From Cladobotryum mycophilum (lineage: Eukaryota > Ascomycota > Sordariomycetes > Hypocreales > Hypocreaceae): DNA of 64,000 bases. Location: positions 1,263,421 to 1,327,420 of the forward strand of contig JAVFKD010000015.1 of the NCBI GenBank assembly GCA_036429605.1, given 5' to 3'. This document shows positions 1-12,262 of this stretch, piece after piece. Under the pieces are notes generated by a model that was not told where the DNA came from, did not search any database, and saw only the letters and a program-made list of their open reading frames with translations. The stretch's first letter is position 1. Each line of letters begins with the position of its first letter. The position numbers and the translations under genes were made by a program.

Positions 1-1
1 G

Positions 2-1630
2 TATGCGCCTCCGGGGGCCAAGGACCTGCCCGTCTTTGTTTGGATCCGTAAGTTTCCCATCAATGTTGATTGAAAACAATGAGATGAAGTGTCAGATGCT
101 GAAACCGAGGGCAGATGGAGGAGGAAACTCGGTGTTCGGAGCCGTCTATGACCCAAGTGTTTTGATGAACACCAACGATAACGGCTTCATCACCGTCGAG
201 ATCCAGTATCGCCTAGGTGCCTTTGGATACCTCGCCTCTCCCGACATCAAGGCCCACGGTAAGCTCAACGCTGGCTTGCTCGACCAGCGCTTTGCCCTCA
301 AATGGGTACAGGACCACATCTCCAGATTTGGCGGTGATCCCACTCGCGTCACAGTCGGGGGTGAATCCTCCGGCGCTGGTTCCGTCCTGCTCCAGAGCGT
401 GGCCTATGGCGGCAATGGGTCCAACCTCTTCAACAACGTTTGTCATGATGAACTCTCAAGCGCAACGCAGCTGACTGACCACTCTTTTTTAGATCATCGC
501 CGCTAGTCCCTGGGAGCCCGCTGTTCACCATTACAACGACTCTCTTCCCACCGGCAACTATGCGGCCTTTGTAAAGCTGGCTGGATGCGGCAAGGGTTCT
601 CCTTCGCTGAGCCAGCACGGTAGCGTATTCGACTGCCTCGTTGCGGCCGACAGTGCCGTTCTACAAAATGCCAGTGGCACCGTCTCAACCACGCATGGCT
701 CCTGGGGAACCTTTGGCTTTACCCCTGTCGTTGATGGCGACTTTATCAGGGAGATACCGTCTGTGCTGCTGCGGAAAACCCAAGTCGGCGGTAAACGTCT
801 GCTCGTTGGAGTGAGCAATCTCCCATCCTCTGCAATCATAAGGGCAAGCTAACTTGGGACAAGACCAACGCAAACGAAGGCGTGCCCCTGACAAACCCTT
901 ATGTCTCGACGCAATCCGATTTTGATCGCTTCATTTCCGAGTCCTTCCCTGGTCTTACGGCGGACGACGTCAAGTCCATGAACCAAATTTACCAGACACA
1001 AAACGCAAAGCCGGGCGACAACGACACCCGCTTCGACACTCTTGGCGACAGCGGCCCTACTGCCCTGACCCAGTCCAGCATGGCCACGGGAATACAGCAG
1101 GAGGTATTCAACATTGCCGCCGAGGTCCTCTTCCACTGCCCGGCTCAGTGGTTCGCCGAAGCGTTCAGCACCGGCTCTCGACAGGCCTGGAAGTACCAAT
1201 ATTCACTGCAGCCCGCATTTCACGGCGCTGATCTATCAGCTTACTGGTCCGTCGGCGCCAAGCTGCCTAGTGCCGGATTCCGACATGCTTTCCAGAAAAT
1301 CTGGGGCAGCTTCATCATTCACGACAGCCCCGTCATCTCCGTCTCGGATGCCATGGCCGGTGCAGGCAACGCCACCGTTCCTAGCGATCCGAGCTGTCCT
1401 AGCCACATGGCATGGCCGCAGTACTCGCTCAGGTCACCCACGCACATGAATCTCAACACCACGGGGGGCAGACGAGCCTAGTAACCGTCACGGACAAGCT
1501 GCGCTACTACATTCGTACAGGCGAAGGCATCGTCAACACGTTTCGCTTGGCCAATTCACTGACCTGGGAGGGCGGCCGCGGAGACCGATGCGCATTCTGG
1601 CGATCGGTTGCGCCGCGCATGCCTCAGTGA
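2..1630 (+). pseudogene. Type-B carboxylesterase/lipase, 3' part, frameshifted
   Basis: This is the 3' portion of an alpha/beta-hydrolase of the carboxylesterase type-B (cholinesterase-like) family; the 5' end lies outside the window. Predicted exons are 2-47, 115-437, 493-810 and 864 onward. The oxyanion-hole motif WIHGGG is assembled across the first intron, and the nucleophile elbow GESSGAGS is encoded near 360-384. The third intron (811-863) has a CTAAC branch site and an AAG acceptor. The frame closes at a TAG at 1479-1481, but the conserved C-terminal segment (TVTDKLRYYIR ... FWRSV) continues in the next frame to a stop at 1630. The break coincides with a six-G run at 1463-1468, so one G appears to be missing. 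This could be a true pseudogene or a sequencing error; I favour error because three other genes here show the same kind of break. The substrate is unknown; such fungal enzymes are usually secreted esterases or lipases. Confidence 0.85.
1463..1468 (+). other. Apparent -1 frameshift at a G6 run
   Basis: The carboxylesterase frame moves by one base at this G run. Family sequence on both sides is continuous if one G is missing. No splice signals explain the change. Confidence 0.7.
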
Positions 1631-3050
1631 TTTGGGCGAATTGAGTGGTGGGGCGTTGTGGGATAGACGGTTAACGATACCTGGATGTCTTTCACGAAGA
1701 TGACGATTCAAGACCCATAGTTTTTTTTTTAATTCTCCGGTCATGGATACCTGTAAATGGTGGCCTTGCTGATGGTCCATGGCAAGTAATAGAGAGGGAG
1801 ATGACCCAGGCTTTACATGGCCGGTGGAGGCTCATCATGGTCGTTTTAGCCATCCAATAGACATGAAATACATTTTGCCCATCCAAGGCACGACTTTTGG
1901 CAACTCATACTTGCAAGTGATGAACAAGCACAAAATGAACGTTCGCTCAAAGCATCTCAAGTAGTTGAATGTAATCCATCATCAGACCGTGAATAAACAT
2001 CACGGCAACCCAGAAGTTGGCCCCTTGACTCCAATAGATTGATAATCGGCCCTCCGGCCCTCCCGACCATCGGATCAGAGCGTCTGGGATGCGGGGCGCC
2101 GACAAATCGAATCGGCAAGAAATTCCATCTTGGACCCCCAACAAGTGGCTGACGGTTTGCTGCATGGATGCATGCCCCCCTCCTCTAATAATAAGTCTTG
2201 ATGGTGCTGCATGTGCCTGTGTCATTCAAGGTACATGATACATGCCTGACATTCGCACATGCCGATATGGCTTGAGATGGCTCACCTCATGCACACACTT
2301 GGAGGTGCCTAATGGATGAGGTAGGCTTTTCAATGTTGGGCATGTTGGCATGTACATAAACGTAAACCTCCAGCTATGAGGCATCATGCGTTGTCAGAGT
2401 GCGGAAAGTATCGGCCAACAAAGGACAATGCTTGAGATTGGATGAGCTGTCCTTCTGGTTGGTCCGGCTCAAGGAGAACTGGATGCATCATGGCCTCTGC
2501 TGCTGGAATAGAATGAGAGCCGTTGTGAATTTGAACTCGAATGCCCCAGGGTTTGTTTGTACCAGGTACTCGGTGTACCCAGCATTCATGTAAGATCCCG
2601 CCCGTGGCTTTTTCCCATTTTTTCTCCCGCCGTCATAATTTTCTCTCTCATCTTTTCGTTTCTCATCTCTTTTTCTGAAAAAGCAATAAATCGCCAATAA
2701 AGATAGACAATCATCATCATCGTCCTCATCTCCTGTCGGTGAATATCTCATTGCATTGCATCGCGTCCAAAAAAAGTTCCGTTTTTCGGCGTCGTTGAAC
2801 CCCGGTTCTCGTTTTATTCACCGCAGTTGCGACACCACCCATCCAGTCTCAAGTCTCCACAGACCCTGAGACTTCGTGCCATTGATAGCCGAAACCGCCG
2901 CCATCGGGTCTCACCACTTCAAGGCTGCCCGTCTGTCTGTCTCGTCGCCAAACGTCTCTGTAAACTCCCATTAACCCCAACGCCCAACGCTCAACAGCCT
3001 TTCGCCAGTCGCCCTGCTTAGCTTCGCAACTGCGCGAAAGGTCAGACGCC
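1631..3050. other. Intergenic region, esterase trailer and carrier leader
   Basis: I see no convincing gene here. Short open frames on both strands lack domain-like sequence and introns with good signals. The last 400 bases (about 2590-3050) are C/T-rich and probably hold the promoter and leader of the mitochondrial carrier. Confidence 0.5.
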
Positions 3051-4139
3051 ATGTCTACCACAGCAGGGTGAGTTATTCTCTCCATCACCTTTCGTCGTCC
3101 ATCTTCGGCTCCAAAATTGCGCTCCAGACAGACTCGGTCGCTAACATTGTCCTTCGTAGGGCTTTCATTGCAGGCGCCATCGCCGCATGTGGCGCCGTTA
3201 CAGTCACACACCCCGCTGAAGTCCTGAAAATCAGACAGCAATTGCAGGGCGAGCTCCAAGCCAAGGGCCACCAGCCCACAACATATCGCGGTCCCATCCA
3301 CGGCATCAGCGTCATTGTTCGAAATGAGGGAATCCGAGGCATATACCGAGGCCTCGGGGCCGCATACATATACCAGGTTCTGCTCAATGGCAGCCGACTC
3401 GGCTTTTACGAGCCCATGAGAAAGACGCTTGCCTCGTTTTTACTCAAGAACGAGAATGCGCAGAATCTCGGCATCAATGTTTTCTGCGGTGCAGCCTCCG
3501 GAATCATTGGCGCTGCTGCTGGCAGTCCCTTCTTCCTCGTCAAGACCCGACTACAGAGTTACTCGCCTACAGCCCCGGTTGGTACGCAGCATCATTATCG
3601 CAATGCTTGGGACGGTCTGAGACAGATATATCGGGGTGAGGGCTTCGGGGGTCTCTATCGTGGCATTGGCGCCGCCATGGTCCGAACTGGCTGTGGCAGC
3701 TCCGTTCAGCTCCCGACATACTTCTTCGCCAAGCGGCAGCTCATTAAACACGTCGGTTTAGAGGAAGGCCCAGCTCTGCATCTTGCCAGCAGTGCCGTAA
3801 GTGGTTTTGTTGTATGTGTTGTCATGCATCCCCCAGGTCAGTATTTCCGCCCTTCCAGGTTCATGAAACGATCCAGCTAACCGTGCTCGAATAGATACCG
3901 TCATGTCTCGTCTGTACAATCAGAACGGCAACCTTTACAGGGGCATCTTTGATTGCCTCGGCAAGACCATTCGGACAGAGGGCATCTTCGCCATCTACAA
4001 GGGTTTCATTCCCCATCTTGCCCGAATCCTGCCGCATACAATTTTGACACTCTCACTTGCTGAGCAGACGGCGAAGCTTATAAGAAAGGTTGAGCACCGC
4101 CTCATGCCAATAGTTGAGAAGCAAGATAACCATCTGTAA
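3051..4139 (+). CDS. Mitochondrial carrier, oxaloacetate-carrier (Oac1) type
   Basis: This is a six-helix solute carrier of the mitochondrial inner membrane (SLC25 family). Predicted exons are 3051-3067, 3160-3836 and 3895-4139, giving 312 residues, a normal length. The three family repeats carry signature segments HPAEVLKIR, GSPFFLVKTR and HPPDTVMSR, the last created by splicing at 3836/3895. The segment MSRLYNQNGNLYRG and the start of repeat 1 resemble yeast Oac1, which imports oxaloacetate and sulfate and exports isopropylmalate. The first repeat has HPAE where the Oac1 family usually has an NPWE-like motif, so this may be a paralogue with a different substrate. Both introns have CTAAC branch sites. 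The tiny first exon encodes only MSTTA plus part of a glycine codon; an in-frame ATG-less frame runs through intron 1, which supports the splice. Confidence 0.9.
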
Positions 4140-4408
4140 ACATGAATTTGGCGTTGCAAAGCTACATCTTCATTTGTTGCCTGCAGTTTCTGGCGGGTTT
4201 CTTCACCATGCATACATATAGTCTCAAGGGTTGCCGTTCTGTTTATAGATCATGGGAATAATTCAGGTTGGTCTTTGGATATGGGAAGCCAAGAAAAGAA
4301 GTGCTGGAGCATTTCTTCGGAGTTAGTCATCTCCGACATAGATTATTGGGGCGCAGAGAGTTATAGACGGTTGTTTGGTTGTTTTTTGCTTTGGTTGTTT
4401 AGATCTGT

Positions 4409-5631
4409 CTATCCATTGATTGAGCGTTTGCAGCCATAACAGAGCTTGCCCGATTGGCGTGGTCCAGCGGTTTCTTCCGTATCTCCGAGCTCGCCTGCCC
4501 ATCGTGAATCACCGTCTTCATCAAGTGTAATGCCACACATGCGACAAAACTCTGAGCCTACCGGCCGATCTAGCTTGCCTGTGATGCGCACGACGTTGGC
4601 TATGATACCAGATTGAGGGCCTTCGATATTGTCAAAATAGCGAGTCATGACCTCCTCAATGCTTAGATCCTTATGAGACACGACACTGGTAGTAGTGCTG
4701 TCAGGAGAGGGGATGAGTTCTTGCAGAGACGGAATGAGTTCCAAGTAGGTCACGATCTCATTCTTGAGTACCTCTCGGATCGGATAATAGACTGGGAACT
4801 GTATTTTGGAGACCTCCTTGCTCGGTCCCTCCGAATCTTGCTCATACGTGCAGACTGTAAATAGTCCGTCGTTTACCTGCCAGGGAACAGCGAAGCCCCT
4901 ACCATTTGCGACCTCGGCCAGAGTCAAACTAGCTAGCGTAGTAGTATTGTGAGCCAGAAGCAGGGCAGAATATGATTTTTCAATGGCGACATGAAGCAAA
5001 ATGTGGCGTATGAACAACCGGAGAATGTCCGCTCGCGATGACACCGACGGCAGGGCATCAAAGAAGCGTCGTAGTTTCTCGACATCATCTCCGCCTTCGA
5101 GGGCCGGTAGAGTGGACCAGTCAATGGTCTTGATGCTCAGGACCTTGGTCAAGTGAACACATTCAAAGGAGATGTTGGGGAACCTCTCGCGATACTTGGC
5201 TAGCACTTTCTGGGCAGAAGTGTCACCGGCATCGGCCGAGTGTGACAGATCCGTATCAACATGAACCACGAGGGGTTCGAATGGTGAGGAGGCCTTTCTT
5301 GAAGCATGATACTTGGCAGTATTGTCAAGGAGCTGGGTGAGAACAGATGACGAAGGGCCAAAAGAGAGGCCGGCGAGGTACCTTCGCGGCACAGGTTTGG
5401 TGGATGTCCTCGTCTCTTTTGTCAAGACGCCAAATCTTTTCACAACCTTGGACTCGACGTAGTCCACAACACAATTTCTAAGACATGCGTTAGTATTATA
5501 ATATAATAATAATAATAAAAGCTAGAGAATATTGAGATATACCGGCATGTTGGAAGGCTGCGTAATTTATAAGGTGCATCTGATGCTTTGCAGCGCCTGC
5601 ATGGGGCCTGCGTGTCTTGCGGGGCTGTCAT
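4409..5631 (-). CDS. ncs2: Cytoplasmic tRNA 2-thiolation protein 2 (Ncs2/Ctu2)
   Basis: This protein works with Ncs6/Ctu1 to thiolate the wobble uridine (s2 of mcm5s2U) of cytosolic Lys, Glu and Gln tRNAs, using sulfur relayed by Urm1. Exon 1 is 5631-5543 and exon 2 is 5477-4409, giving 385 residues. The N-terminus holds a CRRCK pair and, across the splice, CRNC. The segment GLSFGPSSSVLTQLL sits where the Ncs6 partner has its PP-loop SGGxDS, as expected for the non-catalytic subunit. The C-terminus has FCRMCG and LCYGCK cysteine pairs typical of Ctu2. The intron (5542-5478) is AT-rich and contains an AAT repeat. The gene converges with the mitochondrial carrier; about 270 bases separate the two stop codons. 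Confidence 0.93.
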
Positions 5632-7821
5632 TTGAAATGACGATTCTATTATCAGACGGGCGGCACTTGTTTGAATCCAGAGTCTTGTGTATTCAGAATA
5701 GAGAGGAATATGGTAGATGTTGGGTGTAGATGGATGAGGTGAGGCAGACTGATTTGAAGTATGAGTAATAAAGTTGGTGAGAATTTTGCACTTGCCTCAG
5801 CACAAACAAACTCAATGTACTCGGTATTATGCGTAACAATTGACAAGCACGTTGGCATAATGATCTGTTAGAAATACTTTTGCCTTAAATACTATCAATT
5901 TAATTCACTTTTATTTTGTTTATTCATTTTTTTGCTCTACATTTCAACATTCATCTCATGTTACAGATTATTTCCTACCTTTGCACTCACTCATGCGTAG
6001 TGAGTCTCACTAAAATACTCGTTGCTCACACAACCACGACCGTTGAGACATTATACATTGTATCCTAGAATGCGGGGGGTCCATCACGAGTGAGTTGGAG
6101 AGCCCCTTAAAGAAGTTGTGCTACAAGCACAAGTAGATGGAGTCTGTAGATGAAAAAAACGGCTGAATCGAAACAAGACAAGAACCCTAGGATAATTAAA
6201 TTAAACAGAATAATTCATCACTTCGCTCAACACTTTGCACTACCATCATGAAAGCGTCTATCCTCTCATCACTCCGTGCAACAGTGTAATTTGAGCCCCC
6301 TTGTCATGCTTATTTCGGGCAGCGGCGGCAAATTCCATATTGTTACTCACATTAAACCGTTGGTGACATGCATTCACTAAGCCCTCGCATCTCATCCCCC
6401 CGCATCGCCCATGGATGATGATCAAGGGACGCAAAAATGCCAAAAACAGTGACTAACATGTGTTTTTACGTGTACCAATGGATGTTACCATCATTGATTG
6501 CCTGAGCAGGATCCAGCCCGTCATGAGGCGGATTGAGCCACGTTGACAAATGAACTTCGGGGGGCGCAAGGTACCAATACTGCCAAATTAAACAGATCGA
6601 GTACCAAAACAGCGCAAGCCACATGTTCTCCTAGGCGACAATGGGACCTTGTCTGGTGACGTCAAGAGCCTAGCAAGTTCTCTAGCCACACTATGGCGTT
6701 TGCTGATCGAAACCCATGCAATCCAGGATTTCATGAACCGCTTCCATGTTTTGAGCCGCGCGCAACCAACAAAACAAAACAAGGACAGACACAGGCCCGG
6801 GGGGAGCTTCGTTTATAATTAATGTTGCTACTCCCATGCTAACGCAAACCGCCGCCGACAACCAAAAAGGATTTGGTTGGTGCGACCTTTGCCTCATCTA
6901 TCTTGTCTGTCTGCTTTTCCTCTACTTCTCCTTTTTTCTTCACAATAATCAACCGACGACGAATTGCCCTACCATCCTGTACAGCACATCACCAGCTCAA
7001 ATCACACGCTGCTCGAGTCTCACCTTCAAGCAACGCCCCTCCGATCATCATCCAATCACCACCGCCCAAGTAGCTCACGTCCAAGGGGGCTAATCCAGAT
7101 CTGTGTATCGCCCAAACGGCCCTGGGCCAGTTGCGCAACCAACCGAGCAACAGCGGTTCATTCGATACGACGCTCCAATAACTGAAACCACCACGCCTAC
7201 ACTGCATACAGTACAGCGCTTGTACCTACATTGCATTGCTTCAAACGGTCGGGCTGCTTATCTACTTTTTTGCACTCGCCCCAACATTTTCCGCCTTTCA
7301 CGCAACCTTGCATGCGACAGCCACTGCCAGCAAAAAGCCTTGATTGGGCCTCTCAAACTGCCTCGTGCTGTGGGTGTTGGGTGTGATGTGATTGGATTCT
7401 GCAGGTACAAATCAGGTGCCTAATTCGGTAGAACAATTTTTGCTACCCTTCCGTCAATTGCCTCCCTCCCTTTTCTCGTCTCAGGCTCCCACATTCAACT
7501 GCCGAGTTGCTGTCGTGGATCGCCTTGCCGCTTGCGAGAGAGAAACAAGTACGAATACGGTTCAACCAAGTGTCATCGAATCACACGACCGGCTGCGTCA
7601 TCCTACCGGGCTCTTGCTTTGCCTCATTCTTGTGCTCTACTGCGAATATAAACAATCGACGAATGCCCCAGTAAGGAATTGGCCTCCTCCCTTGCACTCG
7701 GCGCATACCCTGCAGATTCAACCTCACGACGACTCTTACAATAATTCCGTCCCTTCTACGGAGTACTCTATTCCATCCGAGATTTACTACGAGAACCGTA
7801 CATTTTTCTTTCTTCACAATC
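5632..7821. other. Intergenic region and long leader of the PH-domain gene
   Basis: No gene is supported here. The stretch from about 6850 is strongly C/T-rich and full of short overlapping frames, and looks like the promoter and long 5' leader of the tandem-PH gene. A 173-codon frame at 7392-7913 overlaps the real start in another frame and has no recognisable domain, so it is at most an upstream ORF. The part around 5860-6250 is AT-rich. Confidence 0.45.
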
Positions 7822-9131
7822 ATGGCGGCGGCAACTCTTCAGCTGGAAACAAGGAGGCCACCCGAAAGTCTCAGTACCCACGGCAACGGCACTACGGACA
7901 CTGCTCTGAATAGACACAGTCGACTTGTTCCCCTAGATACCGTCACTCCGGTTAATCAAAACGGCTGCTTCGAGTTTGATCGCGTCATCAAATCTGGCTA
8001 TGTTCAGAAACGAACTCGTAGAACAAAGGTGTGTTGTGTAAATCTACATCCTGCCCAACCGGTCAACCGCTAACCTCTAACCTTTGACAGACCTGGAAAT
8101 CAGTCTATCTCGTACTGCGAGCGAATGCCATATCATTGTATAAAAACAACAAGGAAACCAAACTTCGTCACCAAATTTACTTTGCCGATCTCTCTGCAGT
8201 AGCATTTCTCAAGGACCCCAAGGGAAAGCGCAAAAACCTCTTTGGGCTCTTTTCATCGTCCAGAAATTTCCACTTCGAAGCCCCCACATTACAAGATGCT
8301 CAAGAATGGGTCGACCTTATACGCAACGAGGCCAGACTCGAGGAGGAAGAGGAAGAGATGTTTCTAAGTGGCCCGGGGAGGCGCAGCATGTCACCTGGTG
8401 GGCTGCGGGCTATGATGCCGGGTAGCTTGGGAAACATACTTGGGAATTCCGACAACATGCTCTCTAGTTCGCCCGAGAATCATAGCATCTTCGATCCACC
8501 CAACCCAAATTTCATTGGCGTTAATCGTCGCCGCGTGTCCTCCACAATGGAATCGTCCGGTTTGTCCGGCAATGAAATGCCCTCCTATTCCGACTTTTCC
8601 GACATCGAAATCCAACGGATACGCGGAGCCTCATTCGAAAACCTAGCAGTGCAACCCCCTGTCGAGTCGAGCGCTGTCGGCTCCCTACCGCGACAACCGG
8701 TATTGCCCGGCCAACGACCTCACACGGCCGGCCGCTCAGCGAGCCAGGTTAGTGCTGCGACTGCTGAGCAGGAATCTGAGCGTGTAATCTGGCAAGGCTG
8801 GCTCTGGCGCCTGCAGAGCAAGGGTGGTGTGCGGCAGTGGAAAGACATGTGGGGGGTATTGAGAGGTCGGAACCTTGTTCTCTACAAGGATGAATCAGAG
8901 TACGCAGCGCAGTGGATCGCCGACGTGTCCGAGGTGGTCGACGTGGTCGACATTGACCCTATCAGCAAGAGCAAGACCAATTGTCTGCAAATCATCACCG
9001 AAGAGAAGAGCTACAAATTCTGCGCCCACGATGAGGAGTCTCTGGTTCAATTCATTGGTGCTTTCAAAAGCCTGCTTGCCAAGAGACGGAGCCTAGAAGC
9101 TCGTGCAGCTGCCGCGAAAGCCTCATTATGA
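7822..9131 (+). CDS. Tandem pleckstrin-homology domain protein (Opy1-like)
   Basis: A 415-residue protein with two PH domains and no catalytic domain. Exons are 7822-8028 and 8091-9131; the 62-bp intron has a CTAAC branch site and lies inside the first PH domain. PH1 spans roughly residues 55-165 (IKSGYVQKRTRR, then TWKSVYLVLRANAISLYK, ending QEWVDLIRNE). A Ser/Pro-rich linker with an acidic patch follows. PH2 spans about residues 305-400 (WQGWLWRLQSKGGVRQWKDM to FIGAFKSLLAKR). The layout matches yeast Opy1, which senses PI(4,5)P2 and regulates PIP5-kinase, but yeast Opy1 is shorter. The functional transfer is inference; phosphoinositide binding at membranes is the safe expectation. A second in-frame start was not considered because the chosen ATG precedes the full PH1. 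Confidence 0.85.
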
Positions 9132-9964
9132 CCTAGGCCCAGGCCAATATCGATTTAATACCGGGTATGCTCATCTGAACTGCCGAGCCCAGAGCCCACT
9201 CACATCTCACTTACTCACTCACCAACTCGCTCACACACTCACACTCGCACATCATTCTACTACATTCCACTACATTCACAGCCACCACTTACGTTGACTT
9301 GCATCTCTCCTTTTCTACTATACCTCATTCAGACACCTTGCTTTCTCTTCACCCTTACTTTGATGAATTTATGACTCCAGACCAACGCTGATTATACCAC
9401 CACCACCACCATCACAACACTCTTGGCGAAAAAAAGTTTCTGTTGCTTCACCATTTTTTCCATCCCTAGGCAAAGGCGCATTATAACGATGCCCTCGACA
9501 AAGTTAGAACCGTGCTACAGGGAGTTGCAGGCGCTCTTTTTCTTTCTTTCCTCATCTCCGTCTCTCTTAGAACTTTGTATCATCTTTTATTTATCCCCAA
9601 CCTGGACGGACAGGTTCGGACAACACAACCATTCGGTTCAACACCTTTTTTTTCCTTTCATTTTAGTTCCACTTTTATAATGTCTTCTGTATTATCTTGA
9701 CATCAAAAAAGCAGTTGTGCTGCATTAGGTAGTACCTTGTAATGGAACTTGTAGAGCGCGTCACGGTACGCTGCCGTTAGCAGTAGTTAATAAAAGAAAT
9801 CTTCCATGTTGTTCTTGTGTGATGATGCGAATGATGAAGATGGTTAGACAAAGACAGGCCTTTCAACAACATCAAACTAGCTAGTGTAAGAGTTTACAAT
9901 GTACCATTCTATTGTCCGACACTGCCAAACACTGTTTTACCACCTTCGCTCTAATAGTTGGTCA
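9132..9964. other. Convergent 3' region
   Basis: This lies between the PH-domain gene and the 3' end of the glutaminyl-tRNA synthetase gene. It holds CA/CT-rich low-complexity sequence (9190-9300) and T-rich stretches suitable for 3'-end formation. I see no gene. Confidence 0.45.
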
Positions 9965-12262
9965 TCATTTCTTGGCATCCTCCTTCAGGGTGACGATACG
10001 ATTCAGCACAATCTTGTCATCTGTGCTATCCGAATCCACGGCCTAAAAAGAAATCAGTTAGGAATTCCAGATTGTAACCTAAGGGGTAAACTCACAAAGT
10101 AGGCAACCCGCAATCCCTGGAACCTCACGCTCTGAGGTCCCTTGTCCCTGTTTTCCTCTCCCTCCTTGAGCTGTGGCCAGGGAGCCCGTCGTCGCACCTC
10201 ATCAAATCCAGCATTTACAAGTGCATTCTCATAGATGGTCTCGCTGTTGGGGTTGATGTCATTCAAGAAGCCACCCTCAGCGGATGAGGGGTCGTCAGAC
10301 TTAAAGAGGGGGTCATGTAGCCTGGCCTCAACCTTGCGGGAGCCCTCTGGCACCCAGTGGATGTAAGCCTTGGGCTTCTTAGCTTCCTTGTCGAAGACGG
10401 CCTTGATCTCGGTGACCACACCAGTAGCCTCATCCTTGGTGAATGAGGTGGCCTTGATGGGGTAGGGGACCTGCAGGAGACCAACAGTCTTGCCCGGCGC
10501 AAGACGGAAGTAGTCCTTGCTGTCCTCTTCGCGGAAATCGCTGCGGTCAACGTAGACTGTTGAAGTGACACGCTCTTTGTAAGAGCCCATAGCAGGGTCT
10601 TTTGGCGAGAATGGTACTTCAATTTCCTGACCATCGAGACCACTGTCGGCGAAATCTTCAATGACCACGGGTACGGGATCGAGAACCAGTGCCAATCGAG
10701 GAACTGAGGTCTCTAGGTAACGGCGAACCGATTGCTCAAAGCGGGCAATCTGAATAAATGTCCGATTTGTCGTCACACCAAGTTCGTTGATGAAGGAAAG
10801 AATAGCACCGGCGGGAATGCCTCGTCGACGAAGTGCAAGAAGGGTATAAATTCTAGGGTCATCCCATCCGCGGATATGGCCCAGATCCACGAGTTTTTTG
10901 AGCGATCTCTTGCTCATAATGGTGCCACTCAGGTTCAGTCGGCCTACGGGATCATTAGCACAAGAGGTCCATAGGACAATGGAACGCCCCCCAGCATAAT
11001 CGAGAGATCAAGTACTCACCGTATTCGCGCTGCATAGGTTCGTATACGCCAAGGGACTTGTTCAACCACTCGTAGCTCTCACGAGACAGGATGAACTCGG
11101 TTGTGCACAAACTATGTGTGATGTCCTCAATGCTATCACACAGGCAGTGAGCAAAATCATATGTGGGATAGATGCACCACTTGTTCCCTGTTCGGTAGTG
11201 TGCTGTTTGATCCTTAGGGATTCTGTAGGCTGCAAGATCCCACATTTGAGGGTTGCCATTCTCAATATCCTGCTTCATGCGCAAGAAGGCAGACATGGGC
11301 TCATACTTGCCATCGCGCATGTCACGGAATTTCTAAATAGGGGTTAGTGGCTGATAACTTGTATGCCATCTTCATATTCAAGGTGTACCTTGAGGTTTGT
11401 CTCAACATCTGTCGAGGCATGCTCGCAACGATATCTTGGCGAAGCACCCTTTTCGCCTCCGCGCTGAAGTTTGATCTCAGTCTCACCACAGTGGCAGACA
11501 TAGGCCTTTTCAAGCTGGATAAGCTTTTCGGCGTAGTCGTAGAGTTTCTGGAAGTTGTCACTGGAGTAGGTAATGGCAGCAGGGGTAAAGCCTGGCAATG
11601 TTAGCGATTGGCCAGTTATAGCCCACGGATCCTCCTCGGTGACTTACCAAGCCAATTGATAATATCCTCAATGGCGACGAAATACTTTTCCTCCTCGGCA
11701 TCAGGGTTGGTGTCATCAAATCTGACTCGGTTAACATCACTTCGTTTCTTCTATCCTTTCACTGACTGTCTGGTTTAGTGCAGTGACACACCTTAGAATC
11801 TAGTATTCTGTTAGCAACCGTAAACTCAGGGGTAAATGGAAGGGGGAAAATGCTGACAGTCTTTCCTCCACGGAACTTGGCGAATCCAAAGTTGACAGCA
11901 ATCGCCTTGGCATGACCCAAGTGAAGGTATCCATTAGGCTCCGGAGGGAATCGAGTAATAACATTTTCACTAGGTCGCTCCTGGTACACATCGGAGAGGA
12001 AGCCCAGCTTGAACATGGCCTCGGGATCGATGGCTGGTTCGTCAGTCTTGGGCTTCGGTTGCGGTTCCTTGGGGCCCTCGGTTGCCTTTTCATTCGCCTT
12101 GGCTTCGGATCGGGCCTTGTTTGCGGCCTTCTTTGCACGCTTCTGTTGTCTCTTTTTCAACTCGTTCCTCGTTACCATGTCACCAGTCTCATCATCCAAA
12201 ACGAGTTTGGTGACGCCCTCGGCGATCTTGTCGACCGCCTTATCCTCAACGTTGTCCACCAT
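9965..12262 (-). CDS. gln4: Glutaminyl-tRNA synthetase, cytosolic
   Basis: A class I aminoacyl-tRNA synthetase that charges tRNA-Gln. Predicted exons are 12262-11858, 11799-11792, 11721-11648, 11591-11389, 11332-11020, 10943-10096 and 10042-9965, giving 642 residues in frame. The N-terminus (about residues 35-75) is a Lys/Ala-rich basic extension typical of eukaryotic GlnRS tRNA-binding appendages. The class I HIGH motif reads HLGH within FPPEPNGYLHLGHAKA. RFDDTNP, CIYPTYDFAHCLCDSIE, REYGRLNLSGT and the KMSKS-equivalent MSKRSL follow in the expected order. The C-terminal beta-barrel anticodon domain ends in TLKEDAKK. The second exon is only 8 nt and supplies I-L and two bases of the Arg that precede FDDTNP; without it the conserved LRFDDTNP motif cannot be formed. 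All introns are 53-76 bp and most show a CTAAC or TTAAC branch site. Confidence 0.92.
11792..11799 (-). other. Predicted 8-nt microexon of the GlnRS gene
   Basis: Minus-strand ATTCTAAG is flanked by an upstream CTAAC branch site and TAG acceptor and by a downstream GTGTGT donor. It restores both reading frame and the conserved LRFDDTNP motif. Longer variants of the exon introduce a stop. Confidence 0.75.

Noticed and set aside
7392..7913. A 173-codon frame overlapping the start of the PH-domain gene
   Set aside because: No domain, biased composition, and it conflicts with the well-supported PH-domain start; at most an upstream ORF.
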